The notes: generated by a model from the sequence alone, not told the origin. DNA of 64,000 bases from Lentibacillus siamensis (GCF_039522605.1 NZ_BAAADS010000018.1:248001-312000), one strand, 5' to 3'. Numbered from the stretch's first letter, positions 7,346 to 16,456 are shown. Numbers and translations are program-made.

Positions 7346-9232
7346 TTAATTGGCAACCCTGGCGATTTTTCCTTGTTCAATATAGATAAGCAAAATGGAA
7401 ATATCGGATGGATTTACACCGGAAATACGTGACGCCTGACCGACAGAAAGCGGGCGTACTTGTTTCAATTTTTCCCTCGCTTCTGTTGCAATACCGCTGA
7501 TATCATCATAATCAATATTATCCGGTATCTTCTTATCCTCCATTTTAAGCATCCGTTCTACTTGTTCATTTGCCTTTTTAATATACCCTTCGTATTTAAT
7601 TTGGATTTCCACCTGTTCACGGACAACTTCCGGCAAATCAGGATTTGGCTCAATAACGGTCTCCAGTCTGTCATAGCTGATTTCCGGCCGCTTTAGAAGA
7701 TCGTATGAACGCACCGCTTCTTTTAATGGCGTTCCATTGGCGTTCCGCATCATTTCTTGTACATGTTCCTCCGGCTTGAGCACGATTTTGTACAGGCGGT
7801 TCTTCTCTTCTTCCACCATTTGATTCTTTTCAACGTATTTATCGTAGCGTTCTTCTTTAATCAAACCAAGCTTATACCCGATTTCTGTCAACCTGAGATC
7901 TGCATTATCGTGACGAAGCAGCAGGCGGTATTCGGCACGGGATGTCAGCAAACGATACGGCTCATTTGTTCCTTTTGTGACAAGGTCATCAATCAGCACG
8001 CCAATGTATGCCTGGGAGCGATCTAAAATCAGCGGCTCTTTACCAAGCACTTTGGATGCTGCATTGATTCCAGCCATAATCCCCTGTGCAGCAGCTTCCT
8101 CATATCCGGATGTTCCATTTATCTGACCGGCTGTAAATAACCCGGGAACTTTTTTCAGTTCAAGTGTCGGCCAAAGCTGGGTCGGAATAATCGCATCATA
8201 TTCAATCGCATATCCGGCCCGCATGATTTCCGCATTCTCGAGCCCCGGAACAGATTTCACCATATCATGCTGGATATATTCCGGTAATGACGTTGACAGC
8301 CCCTGTACGTAAACCTCTTCCGTATCTCTGCCCTCAGGTTCAAGGAAAATCTGATGACGTGGCTTATCATTGAACCGGACAATTTTATCCTCAATGGAAG
8401 GACAATACCTTGGACCAGTCCCCCGTTTCATCCCGGAATACATTGCCGACAACGACAAGTTATCATTGATGATCTGATGTGTGAATTCATTCGTATACGT
8501 CAGCCAGCACGGAATCTGATCGGTGATGTATTCCGTTGTTTCATATGAAAACGCCCTTAATTTTTCATCACCCGGCTGAATTTCCGCCTTGGAATAATCA
8601 ATCGTGTGACTGTTTACACGAGGTGGTGTCCCCGTTTTAAACCGCGTCAGTTCAATTCCCAGTTTCTCCAGATACTCTGACAATTTAATGGAAGCACGCT
8701 GGTTGTTTGGACCACTTTCATATTCCAGGTCCCCCATCAGTACTTTTCCACGCATAAATGTACCTGTTGTGATGATGACATTCTCTGCATAATACGCTGC
8801 TTTTGTTTCCGTAATCACACCTTTACAAACGCCATCTTCCATAATCAGTTCGTTGACCATACCTTGTCTCAGTGTTAAATTTTCTTCATTTTCCAGGACA
8901 TGCTTCATTTCTTTTATATATAAAGGTTTATCCGCTTGTGCACGCAATGCCTGCACAGCCGGTCCTTTTCCAGTATTCAGCATCCGCATCTGGATGTGTG
9001 TCTTATCGATTACTTTTGCCATTACACCGCCAAGCGCATCCACCTCACGAACGACTATCCCTTTAGCAGGACCGCCAAGCGATGGATTACACGGCATAAA
9101 CGCAACCATATCCAGATTCAATGTCAGCATTAATGTTTTGGCACCCATTCGGGCAGCAGCAACTCCTGCTTCCACACCCGCATGACCAGCACCAATCACA
9201 ATAACGTCATAATGCCCAGCATCATATACCAT
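7346..9232 (-). CDS. mnmG: tRNA uridine 5-carboxymethylaminomethyl modification enzyme MnmG (GidA)
   Basis: A 628-residue FAD protein, identical in length to the Bacillus enzyme. The N-terminal dinucleotide-binding site is IVIGAGHAGVEAG (residues 11-23), followed by FMPCNPSLGGPAKGIVVREVDALGG. The C-terminal helical domain (VGQASRISGVNPSDISILLIY) binds MnmE and tRNA. With MnmE it installs cmnm5 on wobble U34 of several tRNAs. The ATG at 9232 follows AAAGGGTGA. The order mnmE-mnmG-rsmG is conserved. Confidence 0.97.
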   Translation of the reverse strand: MVYDAGHYDVIVIGAGHAGVEAGVAAARMGAKTLMLTLNLDMVAFMPCNPSLGGPAKGIVVREVDALGGVMAKVIDKTHIQMRMLNTGKGPAVQALRAQADKPLYIKEMKHVLENEENLTLRQGMVNELIMEDGVCKGVITETKAAYYAENVIITTGTFMRGKVLMGDLEYESGPNNQRASIKLSEYLEKLGIELTRFKTGTPPRVNSHTIDYSKAEIQPGDEKLRAFSYETTEYITDQIPCWLTYTNEFTHQIINDNLSLSAMYSGMKRGTGPRYCPSIEDKIVRFNDKPRHQIFLEPEGRDTEEVYVQGLSTSLPEYIQHDMVKSVPGLENAEIMRAGYAIEYDAIIPTQLWPTLELKKVPGLFTAGQINGTSGYEEAAAQGIMAGINAASKVLGKEPLILDRSQAYIGVLIDDLVTKGTNEPYRLLTSRAEYRLLLRHDNADLRLTEIGYKLGLIKEERYDKYVEKNQMVEEEKNRLYKIVLKPEEHVQEMMRNANGTPLKEAVRSYDLLKRPEISYDRLETVIEPNPDLPEVVREQVEIQIKYEGYIKKANEQVERMLKMEDKKIPDNIDYDDISGIATEAREKLKQVRPLSVGQASRISGVNPSDISILLIYIEQGKIARVAN

Positions 9233-9279
9233 GTCTATTCACCCTTTCTTTATTAAAATTATAAGCTTATCCAGCCCAA

Positions 9280-9330
9280 TCATGTCTAGCTCCAGCGCCC
9301 AGCAACTAGCAAACGGGCGCTTACGCTTTT
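9280..9330. repeat. Short dispersed repeat (TCTAGCTCCAGCGCC type)
   Basis: The 99-bp mnmE-mnmG gap contains GTCTAGCTCCAGCGCCCAGC followed by ACGGGCGCTTACGCTTTTCC. I know this TCTAGCTCCAGCGCC...GCGCTTACGC hairpin-like element as common between genes of Bacillaceae. A diverged relative (AGACGCTTACGCCTTTG) lies between gyrB and gyrA at 20367-20383. The arms GCGCC / GGGCGC can pair, so it may act as a transcript hairpin. Confidence 0.5.
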
Positions 9331-9331
9331 C

Positions 9332-10708
9332 CTATTTTCCTAAACAAAACTGTGAAAATAACTGATCGATCAGACTGTCACTCGCTGTATCGCCGATTAT
9401 TTCCCCTAAAAATTCCCACGTTCTTGTTACATCTATTTGAACAATATCCAATGGCATATTCATTTCCAGGCTGGCCATGGCGTCTTCCAGTGACTGTTTA
9501 GCCTGCTTCAGCAACTGAATATGTCTGATGTTGGATACGTACGTTAAGTCGCCTGTATCGATTTCACCGGCAAAAAAGGTTTGTGCAATGGCGGATTCCA
9601 GTTCATCAATCCCCTCTTCTTTAATCAATGAAGTGGAAATGACTGGATTTCCCTCAGCAAGCTGCTCCACCTTTTTTAAATCAAGTTTTGGCTCCAGATC
9701 CATTTTATTCATTATCACAATGAAATCAAGACCCTCTACCGCTTCAAACAATTTTTCATCCTCATCCGACAGCTCTTCATTATTATTTAGGACAAAAAGA
9801 ATAAGATCTGATTCTTTTAAGACCTGCCGGGAGCGTTCGACACCAATTTTTTCGACAATATCCTCCGTTTCGCGAATTCCTGCTGTATCGACAAGTCTTA
9901 ACGGCACTCCGCGTACGTTTACATATTCCTCAATTACATCGCGCGTTGTTCCGGGAACTTCGGTAACGATTGCTTTATTTTCCTGAACAAGCGAGTTCAT
10001 CAGGGATGATTTCCCGACATTCGGACGGCCGATAATGGCGGTTGCCAGCCCTTCACGCAAAATTTTCCCCTGCTTTGCCACTTGTAGAAGTTCCTCGATC
10101 TCATCATGCACTTCCTTTGTCTTCTGCTGCATCATTTCGTTCGACATTTCTTCTACATCATCGTACTCCGGATAATCAATATTCACTTCGACATGTGCAA
10201 CTGTTTCAAGCAAATCCTGACGGTACCGCTGAATCATCGATGACAAACGTCCATCCATCTGCTTCAGTGCAACCGACATTGCTTTGTCTGTTTTAGCACG
10301 AATCAGATCCATAACCGCCTCTGCCTGGGACAAATCAATTCTCCCATGCAAAAAAGCCCGTTTGGTAAACTCTCCTGGTTCTGCAATCCGTACGCCTTTA
10401 CTAAGCATTATTTCCAATACCCTGTTTACCGATACCATCCCACCGTGGCAGTTGATTTCAACAATATCTTCCCTGGTAAAGGTTTTTGGCGCCCGCATAA
10501 CAGAAACCATCACTTCCTCAGCAATCTCATTCGTCTCTGGATCAATTATTTTTCCATAATGCATCGTATGTGATACAGCTTCAAGCAAATTCTTCCCTTC
10601 AAACACCGATGCAGCAACTGGAATCGCCTCCGGACCACTTAACCGGACAATCGCGATCGCCCCTTCGCCAATTGGCGTCGAAATTGCTGTTATCGTATCC
10701 GTCTCCAT
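9332..10708 (-). CDS. mnmE: tRNA modification GTPase MnmE (TrmE)
   Basis: A 458-residue protein in three parts: a formyl-THF-binding N-domain (about 1-120, TITAISTPIGEGAIAIVRLSG); a helical domain with an inserted G domain carrying GRPNVGKSSLMNSL (P-loop), VPGTTRD (G2), DTAGIRET (G3) and NKMD (G4); and the C-terminal CLGK catalytic motif at the very end. It is a potassium-activated GTPase that works with MnmG. The ATG at 10708 (METDTITAIS) is preceded by GGGGTGA. The in-frame ATG at 10732 lacks an SD. Confidence 0.96.
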   Translation of the reverse strand: METDTITAISTPIGEGAIAIVRLSGPEAIPVAASVFEGKNLLEAVSHTMHYGKIIDPETNEIAEEVMVSVMRAPKTFTREDIVEINCHGGMVSVNRVLEIMLSKGVRIAEPGEFTKRAFLHGRIDLSQAEAVMDLIRAKTDKAMSVALKQMDGRLSSMIQRYRQDLLETVAHVEVNIDYPEYDDVEEMSNEMMQQKTKEVHDEIEELLQVAKQGKILREGLATAIIGRPNVGKSSLMNSLVQENKAIVTEVPGTTRDVIEEYVNVRGVPLRLVDTAGIRETEDIVEKIGVERSRQVLKESDLILFVLNNNEELSDEDEKLFEAVEGLDFIVIMNKMDLEPKLDLKKVEQLAEGNPVISTSLIKEEGIDELESAIAQTFFAGEIDTGDLTYVSNIRHIQLLKQAKQSLEDAMASLEMNMPLDIVQIDVTRTWEFLGEIIGDTASDSLIDQLFSQFCLGK

Positions 10709-10812
10709 ATCATTCACCCCATTTCCATCCACATGTTAATATCTATAGAAACATCCATTCATTTTAATGTCACTAACTTCATAGAATATCACAAATTCCA
10801 ACAAAAATAAAC

Positions 10813-10830
10813 TTATCCACATGTGGACAG
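10813..10830. promoter_or_regulatory. Back-to-back DnaA boxes between jag and mnmE
   Basis: TTATCCACA (10813-10821), a perfect DnaA box, abuts TGTGGACAG (10822-10830, one mismatch on the opposite strand). Together they form the palindrome TCCACATGTGGA. The rest of the 262-bp gap holds the jag terminator. The pair could be a DnaA titration site or a DnaA-controlled promoter element for mnmE; this is inference. Confidence 0.55.
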
Positions 10831-10921
10831 CGCGAATTCGACCGATACTGTCCCCGTCCGAATTTTTGTCGATTCCGGTAATGATTTCATTTACAACGCT
10901 TTGGGTTCCCTCCAGCTTTTT

Positions 10922-10956
10922 ATGGACAAAAAAATATCCCAGGACAGGCCTGGGAT
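10922..10956 (-). terminator. Rho-independent terminator of the rnpA-yidC-jag operon
   Basis: On the minus strand, ATCCCAGG / CCTGGGAT forms a perfect 8-bp stem followed by ATTTTTTTGTCC. It lies 15 bp past the jag stop. Confidence 0.9.
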
Positions 10957-10970
10957 GAGCTGATCTGCTA

Positions 10971-11585
10971 TTATGGTTTGATGACGATGTGACGGTGCGG
11001 ATCCACACCATCTGAATACGTGGAAATCGTATCGTTTCCTTGCAAGGCACTATGAATTATTTTGCGTTCAAACGCCGGCATCGGTTCAAGTGCCACTTTT
11101 TTATTTAATCGGACAGCTTTGTCAGCCATTTTTTGTGCCAGTGATTCAAGCGTTTCTTTTCTTCTTTTACGATACCCTTCCGCATCGACTGTCACCGTGT
11201 AATATTGCTGTCCATCCTTATTCAGAACAAGATGTGCCAAATATTGAATCGCATTTAGTGTTTGACCGCGTTTACCGATTAATAAGGCGATTTTTTCCCC
11301 GGCCAGATTAAATGTTACATGATGCCCGTCAATTGAAGTGGTTACCGCCGCATCAACATTCAACTTTTTAGTAACTTCCACCAAATATTCCTTTGTCTGC
11401 TCAATTTGATTTCTTCCCATTTTTACTTTTACAATCGCCCGCTTGGAACCAAAAACGCCCAACAGGCCTTTCTTTCCCTCATCAATCACTTCGACTTCCA
11501 CATGGTCCCTGGTTGTATCTAACTGCTCTATTGCTGATTGGACCGCTTCTTCAACAGTTTGTCCGCTGGCAGTTATTTCTTTCAC
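10971..11585 (-). CDS. jag: RNA-binding protein Jag/KhpB (SpoIIIJ-associated)
   Basis: A 204-residue protein. The N-terminal Jag domain (KEITASGQTVEEAVQSAIEQL...EVIDEGKKGLLGVFGSKRAIVKVK) carries the conserved GLLG. It is followed by a KH domain with the RNA-contacting IGKRGQTLNAIQYLAHLV (about residues 122-139), then an R3H domain (KMADKAVRLNKKVALEPMPAFERKIIHSAL). It acts as an RNA-binding regulator linked to cell elongation and, in spore formers, SpoIIIJ function. The GTG start overlaps the yidC TAG stop (TAGTG), giving tight coupling, with the SD GGAGG inside yidC. Confidence 0.95.
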   Translation of the reverse strand: MKEITASGQTVEEAVQSAIEQLDTTRDHVEVEVIDEGKKGLLGVFGSKRAIVKVKMGRNQIEQTKEYLVEVTKKLNVDAAVTTSIDGHHVTFNLAGEKIALLIGKRGQTLNAIQYLAHLVLNKDGQQYYTVTVDAEGYRKRRKETLESLAQKMADKAVRLNKKVALEPMPAFERKIIHSALQGNDTISTYSDGVDPHRHIVIKP

Positions 11586-12346
11586 TATTTGTCGCCTCCA
11601 GTTTTAGCATCCTTCATCATTGGTTTACGAATAAGAACAGTTTGCGCAACCATGAATACGTTACCGACAACCCAGTATAGTGCCAGTGCTGCCGGGAAGA
11701 AAAATGCGAAAACCGTAATCATGATCGGCATGACATACATCATAATCATCATTTGCGGATTTTGCGAAGCCGGACTTCCGGCCATCATCAATTTCTGCTG
11801 CAGGAAGGTTGCCCCGCCGGCTATTAATGGCAAAATGTAATCCGGTGACCCCAATTCAAACCATAAAAAGCTGTGTTCCTGAATTGGTTCATACCGCATA
11901 ATGGCATGATAAATTGCTATTAAAATAGGCATTTGCACAAAAATCGGCAAACAACCTGCTAGCGGATTAACGCCATGTTTCTGGAATAATGCCATTGTTT
12001 CCTGCTGCAGCTTCTGCTGTGTATTGGCATCTTTTGAACTGTATTTCTTTTGTATTTCCTTTAATTCAGGCTGAATATCCTGCATTGCTTTCGAACTCTT
12101 CAGCTGCTTTACGTTTAATGGCAGCAGAATCAATCTGATAATAACGGTTACAACAATAATCGCAAGACCAAAGTTACCACCAAACAGTTCGGCAAAAAAT
12201 TTGATAAACTGAGTCATCGGCCATACAAACCATTCCGCCCAGATCCCTTCCGTATTTGCATTGATTGGGTCGTTTACGTTTGTACAACCGGATAAAACTG
12301 CAAGCAACCCTGTCAGGATTACCAGCAATAAAACCTTTTTTCGCAA
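11585..12346 (-). CDS. spoIIIJ: Membrane protein insertase YidC/SpoIIIJ (lipoprotein form)
   Basis: A 253-residue Oxa1/YidC-family insertase with a lipobox signal (LLAVLSGC, lipidated cysteine about residue 21). The first core segment is FFAELFGGNFGLAIIVVTVIIRLILLPL; the arginine in IIRL is the conserved catalytic-groove positive charge. Next come a cytoplasmic hairpin (ELKEIQKKYSSKDANTQQKLQQETMALFQKHGVNPLAGCLP) and four further helices. It inserts membrane proteins with or without SecYEG, and the SpoIIIJ branch is needed for forespore development. The start is TTG at 12346 behind AGGAGG. Position next to rnpA supports SpoIIIJ rather than YqjG. Confidence 0.94.
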   Translation of the reverse strand: MRKKVLLLVILTGLLAVLSGCTNVNDPINANTEGIWAEWFVWPMTQFIKFFAELFGGNFGLAIIVVTVIIRLILLPLNVKQLKSSKAMQDIQPELKEIQKKYSSKDANTQQKLQQETMALFQKHGVNPLAGCLPIFVQMPILIAIYHAIMRYEPIQEHSFLWFELGSPDYILPLIAGGATFLQQKLMMAGSPASQNPQMMIMMYVMPIMITVFAFFFPAALALYWVVGNVFMVAQTVLIRKPMMKDAKTGGDK

Positions 12347-12467
12347 TTTATTTCCTCCTTACTGATCACACCAACAACATCTTGTCCGAATGACAGATGC
12401 TTTTAATCCATATGTACTCACTTTAGTTGTAGTTTATCATTAAATCAGTGCAAGATTCTATATAAAA

Positions 12468-12821
12468 TTACATAAACTTCTTTTTCTTCAGTAAGCGTTC
12501 TTTTGATAAAACATGGATCAGACTTTTTTTCACCTTATGAAAGTTCATCTTTTTTGTAGGCTGACGCGCAATAACAACTATATCATAGCCCCGAAGCATT
12601 CGATCATCCAGTTCATGCAGACTCTGCCTGAGATAACGCTTAATCCGGTTGCGTATTACTGCATTTCCGATTTTCTTTCCCACCGAAAGTCCAACCCGAA
12701 AATGATCCTGATCCTGCCTTTTTATATAATATATGACCAGCTGCCGGTTTGCAAAAGACTTTCCATGCTTAAACACATATTGAAATTCTTTATTATCCTT
12801 TATACGGAAAATCTTCTTCAT
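12468..12821 (-). CDS. rnpA: Ribonuclease P protein component
   Basis: A 117-residue basic protein with the family's KFRV-like GLSVGKKIGNAVIRNRIKRYLRQ (the RNR motif that contacts P RNA) and YDIVVIARQPTKKMNFHKVKKSL. It is the protein subunit that helps P RNA cleave 5' leaders of pre-tRNA. The ATG at 12821 (MKKIFRIKDN) lies 5 nt after AAAGGTGAT; the upstream in-frame ATG at 12830 falls within or next to that SD and is unlikely. It lies between rpmH and yidC as in nearly all bacteria. Confidence 0.95.
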   Translation of the reverse strand: MKKIFRIKDNKEFQYVFKHGKSFANRQLVIYYIKRQDQDHFRVGLSVGKKIGNAVIRNRIKRYLRQSLHELDDRMLRGYDIVVIARQPTKKMNFHKVKKSLIHVLSKERLLKKKKFM

Positions 12822-13023
12822 GACTATCACCTTTAATAGAAGACTCTATTTACTCAATCTGCAAAATATATGTTGTCTTCTTCATCATTTTCCTGTTTTA
12901 AATCATCGACAGCAGGAAGTTTTTCACTCCCTGGCTGCCGATCAGCAAAATGGATTATCACCAGGACTTCAGGTGACAATCTTTACTGCACTTATCACGT
13001 AAAAAGCATTTATTACTTTAACT

Positions 13024-13053
13024 GCGAAAAAAGACCACTGAGTTTTTCAGTGG
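13024..13053 (-). terminator. Attenuating terminator between rpmH and rnpA
   Basis: On the minus strand CCACTGA / TCAGTGG, with a short A-rich loop, is followed by TCTTTTTTCGC, immediately after the rpmH stop. About 200 bp of apparently non-coding DNA then separates it from rnpA. Such an element lets L34 be made in excess over RnpA. Confidence 0.85.
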
Positions 13054-13054
13054 C

Positions 13055-13189
13055 CTATGCAGACAATACTTTTCTTCCTTTGCGGCGACGACGAGCCAAA
13101 ACTTTACGACCATTTTTGGAACTCATTCGTGCACGAAAGCCGTGTACTTTTTTACGTTTACGATTATTTGGTTGAAATGTTCGCTTCAT
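13055..13189 (-). CDS. rpmH: 50S ribosomal protein L34
   Basis: A 44-residue, extremely basic protein: MKRTFQPNNRKRKKVHGF, then RARMSSKNGRKVLARRRRKGR and ending KVLSA. It is the standard bacterial L34 in length and sequence. Its small size hides it from simple ORF calling. It is the first gene of the leftward rpmH-rnpA-yidC-jag cluster, directly beside oriC, and AGGGAGGTGC precedes the ATG. Confidence 0.98.
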   Translation of the reverse strand: MKRTFQPNNRKRKKVHGFRARMSSKNGRKVLARRRRKGRKVLSA

Positions 13190-13305
13190 TTTATCTTGCA
13201 CCTCCCTAAGGAATTAAAAATCTATACTAAAAAATTTCCTTTTAGACAGTCTAAGTAATTATACGGAAAAAATACGGCATCTGTCAACTTTATTGGAAAC
13301 ATTTT

Positions 13306-13645
13306 TTATCCACACGGTCTTGTTTCTACAATTTATTTCGTTTTTTTCTATCCACAGTCACTATCGACAATATACTCACAAAATATAGTATTGTTGATAG
13401 GTTTTGTCTACAATTGGTGGAGATTGTGGATAACTGTCGAAAATCCATTGCACCATTTGATTTTATTTGGTATTATTATTGTGTTTTAATCTGTGGAAAA
13501 CGATTCGTCATTATTCCTTTATCCACAAATTGTGGATAGCATGTGGATATTTATTAACACACTTGTTTAAACACTTATCAACAAAATTGTGGATGACGTA
13601 TATAACTTTTAAAAACACTGTATTCATCTGCTCTTTTTATCCACA
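13306..13645. other. oriC: oriC, upstream DnaA-box cluster (incA/B-like) between rpmH and dnaA
   Basis: The 551-bp gap holds about ten DnaA boxes. Perfect TTATCCACA boxes lie at 13306, 13519 and 13637, and on the other strand (TGTGGATAA) at 13425. Near-matches are CTATCCACA 13348, TGTTGATAG 13392, TGTGGATAG 13531, TGTGGATAT 13542, TTATCAACA 13575 and TGTGGATGA 13588. Both strands are represented. The dnaA promoter must lie here, so autoregulation by DnaA is expected. This is the upstream half of a bipartite Bacillus-type origin. Confidence 0.93.
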
Positions 13646-13740
13646 ATCAAAAAAATCATCGATACACACCTGTCCATCTCTTGCTTTAGGAGATTGAGAG
13701 AGGTTTTTTCTATCACTTATATTATCGAAAGGGGTGAATT

Positions 13741-15093
13741 ATGTTGGAAAACATTAATGAGCTTTGGACTGCAGCACTGGAAAAAATTGAAGAAAAAATC
13801 AGCAAACCCAGCTTTGACACTTGGCTTAAAAACACAAAAGCAGAATCACTGCAGAATGATACATTGATTGTTTCAGCTCCGAATGAATTTGCCCGGGATT
13901 GGCTGGAGGGAAGATATACCCAGCTGATTAGCGAAATTTTAACTGAAATTACCGGATCCAGTCTTACAACCCAGTTCATTATTCCGGAAACTCAGCAACA
14001 GCCGGAAGATATAAAAACACCGCCAAAAAAAATTCATACGCATGATAACGATGGAATGAACTCACCCAAAACCATGTTAAATTCCAAGTATACGTTTGAC
14101 ACATTTGTTATCGGATCAGGCAACCGCTTTGCACATGCTGCTTCACTTGCGGTCGCAGAAGCACCGGCTAAAGCATATAATCCGTTATTCATTTATGGTG
14201 GTGTGGGACTCGGTAAGACTCACTTAATGCATGCAATCGGGCACTACATTCGTGATCACAATCCTGAAGCTAATGTTGTTTATCTGTCATCGGAAAAATT
14301 TACAAATGAATTTATTAATTCGATCATGGACAATAAAGCTGCCAATTTCCGCAATAAATATCGGAATGTCGATATCCTGCTGATCGATGATATTCAATTT
14401 CTGGCAGGAAAAGAACAAACACAGGAAGAATTTTTCCATACATTCAACACGCTGCATGAAGAAAATAAACAAATTATTATTTCCAGTGACCGGCCGCCAA
14501 AAGAAATACCAACATTGGAAGACCGGCTCCGTTCACGGTTTGAGTGGGGGCTGATTACCGATATTACACCGCCTGATCTGGAAACCCGGACGGCGATACT
14601 AAGAAAAAAAGCAAAAGCAGAAGGACTTGATATTCCAAACGAAGTCATGCTTTATATCGCAAATCAAATTGACACAAACATCCGCGAACTGGAAGGTGCA
14701 CTGATACGAATTGTTGCCTATTCATCTCTGGTCAATCAGGATATCGATGCTTCACTTGCAGCGGATGCACTGAAGGATATTATCCCAAGCAATAAACCAC
14801 GGACAATTACAATTAATCGGATTCAGGAAACAGTCGGAGAAAAATATAATGTAAAACTGGAAGATATGCTTGCCAAAAAACGAACAAAATCAATTGCATT
14901 TCCAAGACAGATAGCAATGTATTTATCCAGGGAAATGACTGATTTTTCACTGCCAAAAATAGGCGAAGAATTTGGAGGCCGGGACCATACAACCGTTATC
15001 CATGCACATGAAAAAATTACCAAAATGATGGAAAATGATACGCTTCTTCATAAAGATATAGAAGAACTAAAAGAACAATTGAAGTCATTTTAA
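13741..15093 (+). CDS. dnaA: Chromosomal replication initiator DnaA
   Basis: A 450-residue DnaA with the usual four domains. Domain I (LWTAALEKIEEKISKPSFDTWLK) recruits the helicase machinery. Domain II is a short linker (about 85-115). Domain III is the AAA+ core with Walker A GGVGLGKTHLMHAIG (around residue 157), Walker B LLIDDIQFL and DRPPKEI. Domain IV has the DnaA signature GGRDHTTVIHAHEKI near residue 420 for box binding. ATG at 13741 follows GAAAGGGGTG. It is flanked on both sides by DnaA-box clusters and transcribed away from them, as in Bacillus. Confidence 0.99.
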   Translation: MLENINELWTAALEKIEEKISKPSFDTWLKNTKAESLQNDTLIVSAPNEFARDWLEGRYTQLISEILTEITGSSLTTQFIIPETQQQPEDIKTPPKKIHTHDNDGMNSPKTMLNSKYTFDTFVIGSGNRFAHAASLAVAEAPAKAYNPLFIYGGVGLGKTHLMHAIGHYIRDHNPEANVVYLSSEKFTNEFINSIMDNKAANFRNKYRNVDILLIDDIQFLAGKEQTQEEFFHTFNTLHEENKQIIISSDRPPKEIPTLEDRLRSRFEWGLITDITPPDLETRTAILRKKAKAEGLDIPNEVMLYIANQIDTNIRELEGALIRIVAYSSLVNQDIDASLAADALKDIIPSNKPRTITINRIQETVGEKYNVKLEDMLAKKRTKSIAFPRQIAMYLSREMTDFSLPKIGEEFGGRDHTTVIHAHEKITKMMENDTLLHKDIEELKEQLKSF

Positions 15094-15094
15094 G

Positions 15095-15240
15095 TTATCC
15101 ACCTGTGAGTAATGTGAATAATGGAAGCACACTTATAAACACGCTATCCACATGTGAATAACTTTTAGTTAAACGGATAAACCCAGTTATCCACATAATC
15201 ACAGGCCTTATTACTATTATTACTATATTTTATAAATAAA
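15095..15240. other. oriC: oriC, downstream part: DnaA boxes, DnaA-trios and AT-rich unwinding element
   Basis: The dnaA-dnaN gap has boxes TTATCCACC (15095), CTATCCACA (15144) abutting TGTGAATAA (15153), and the perfect TTATCCACA (15187). Twelve bases further comes TTATTACTATTATTACTAT (15208-15226), an array of DnaA-trio type repeats, then ATTTTATAAATAAAAAATAA. The order box, short GC-containing spacer, trios, AT tract is the basal unwinding module described for B. subtilis, so strand opening probably starts here. Confidence 0.9.
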
Positions 15241-15275
15241 AAATAACTATATGTGCAAAAAGGAGAATAAATTCA

Positions 15276-16412
15276 ATGAAATTTATTATTCAGCGTGATC
15301 AATTAATTTCCAGCGTGCAAAACGTAATGAAAGCTATCTCATCACGTACAGCAATACCAATTTTAACTGGTATGAAAATAGAAGCATCACAAAGTGGAAT
15401 AAAATTAACCGGAAGTGATTCTGATATCTCCATCGAGTCATTCATTCCTGCAGAAGAAAATGGAATTGTCCATGCAGAGCAAATTGAACCTGGCAGTATC
15501 GTTATTCAAGCACGCTATTTCCCGGAAATTGTCCGGAAACTGCCCGAGAAAACTGTTGAAATCGAGACAGATGGCAGTCTGAATGTAACGATTCGTTCCG
15601 GTAAAGCACAGTTTAACCTGAATGGCCAGGATGCCGATGAGTACCCGCAACTACCAAAGCTGCAGACGGATAATCATTTCAAACTGCAAACAGATCTGCT
15701 GAAAAGTTTAATTAAACAAACCGTATTTGCTGTTTCAACGATGGAAACACGTCCAATTCTTACCGGTGTTAATATTAAACTGGAAAATAATACGTTAAGT
15801 TTTACGGCTACAGACAGTCACCGGCTTGCGGCCCGCGAGATTCCTGTAAATGAATCGAATGGAAGCTTTTCCAGTATTGTTGTACCTGGTAAAAGCTTAA
15901 ATGAGTTATATAAAATCCTGAACGACTCCGATGAAGATATCGAAATAAGCGTGACAAATAATCAAATTCTTTTTCAGGCGAAACATGTAAAATTCCTGTC
16001 CAGACTGCTGGATGGTAATTATCCGGAAACTGCCCGGCTGATTCCGGATCAAAGCAAAACAACGATTAATGTGAAGACAAAAGATTTGAGTCATACGATT
16101 GACAGAGCTTCACTACTGGCAAAAGAAGATCGAAATAATGTAGTCAGACTAACTACAACAGGCGAAAATCTATTGGAAATCACCAGCAATTCACCGGAAG
16201 TTGGACAGGTTGCCGAAGAAATTTCAGTGACATCAATTGAAGGTGAAGAATTAAAAATCTCTTTCAGTTCCAAATATATGCTGGATGCATTAAAAGCAGT
16301 TGAATATGATGATGTTAAAATTGAGTTTACCGGAGCGATGCGGCCATTTATCATCAAACCGGCAAATGATAATTCCGTACTGCAGTTAATATTGCCTGTC
16401 CGGACATATTAA
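15276..16412 (+). CDS. dnaN: DNA polymerase III beta subunit (sliding clamp)
   Basis: A 378-residue three-domain clamp. It starts MKFIIQRDQLISSVQNVMKAISSRTAIPILTG, has RPILTGVNIKLENNTLSFTATDSHRLAARE in domain II, and ends LQLILPVRTY with the family's terminal VR.Y. Two clamps form a ring that tethers polymerase to DNA and recruits MutS, MutL and others. ATG at 15276 follows AAGGAGAA. A terminator just after the stop separates it from yaaA-recF. Confidence 0.98.
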   Translation: MKFIIQRDQLISSVQNVMKAISSRTAIPILTGMKIEASQSGIKLTGSDSDISIESFIPAEENGIVHAEQIEPGSIVIQARYFPEIVRKLPEKTVEIETDGSLNVTIRSGKAQFNLNGQDADEYPQLPKLQTDNHFKLQTDLLKSLIKQTVFAVSTMETRPILTGVNIKLENNTLSFTATDSHRLAAREIPVNESNGSFSSIVVPGKSLNELYKILNDSDEDIEISVTNNQILFQAKHVKFLSRLLDGNYPETARLIPDQSKTTINVKTKDLSHTIDRASLLAKEDRNNVVRLTTTGENLLEITSNSPEVGQVAEEISVTSIEGEELKISFSSKYMLDALKAVEYDDVKIEFTGAMRPFIIKPANDNSVLQLILPVRTY

Positions 16413-16418
16413 AAAAAT

Positions 16419-16456
16419 TAAAGGCTCTTATCTAATATGATAGGAGCTTTTTTCAT
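16419..16456 (+). terminator. Rho-independent terminator after dnaN
   Basis: AAAGGCTCTTATC pairs with GATAGGAGCTTTT around a TAATAT loop and runs into TTTTTTC. It lies 7 bp past the dnaN stop. Confidence 0.85.

Noticed and set aside
10736..11050. A 104-codon minus-strand frame overlapping the end of jag and the following gap
   Set aside because: It overlaps jag in another frame and spans the jag terminator; composition is not protein-like.
15528..15540. Noc-binding site (NBS-like TTTCCCGGAAAT)
   Set aside because: One base short of the ATTTCCCGGGAAAT palindrome and within the dnaN coding sequence; a single near-match is not enough.
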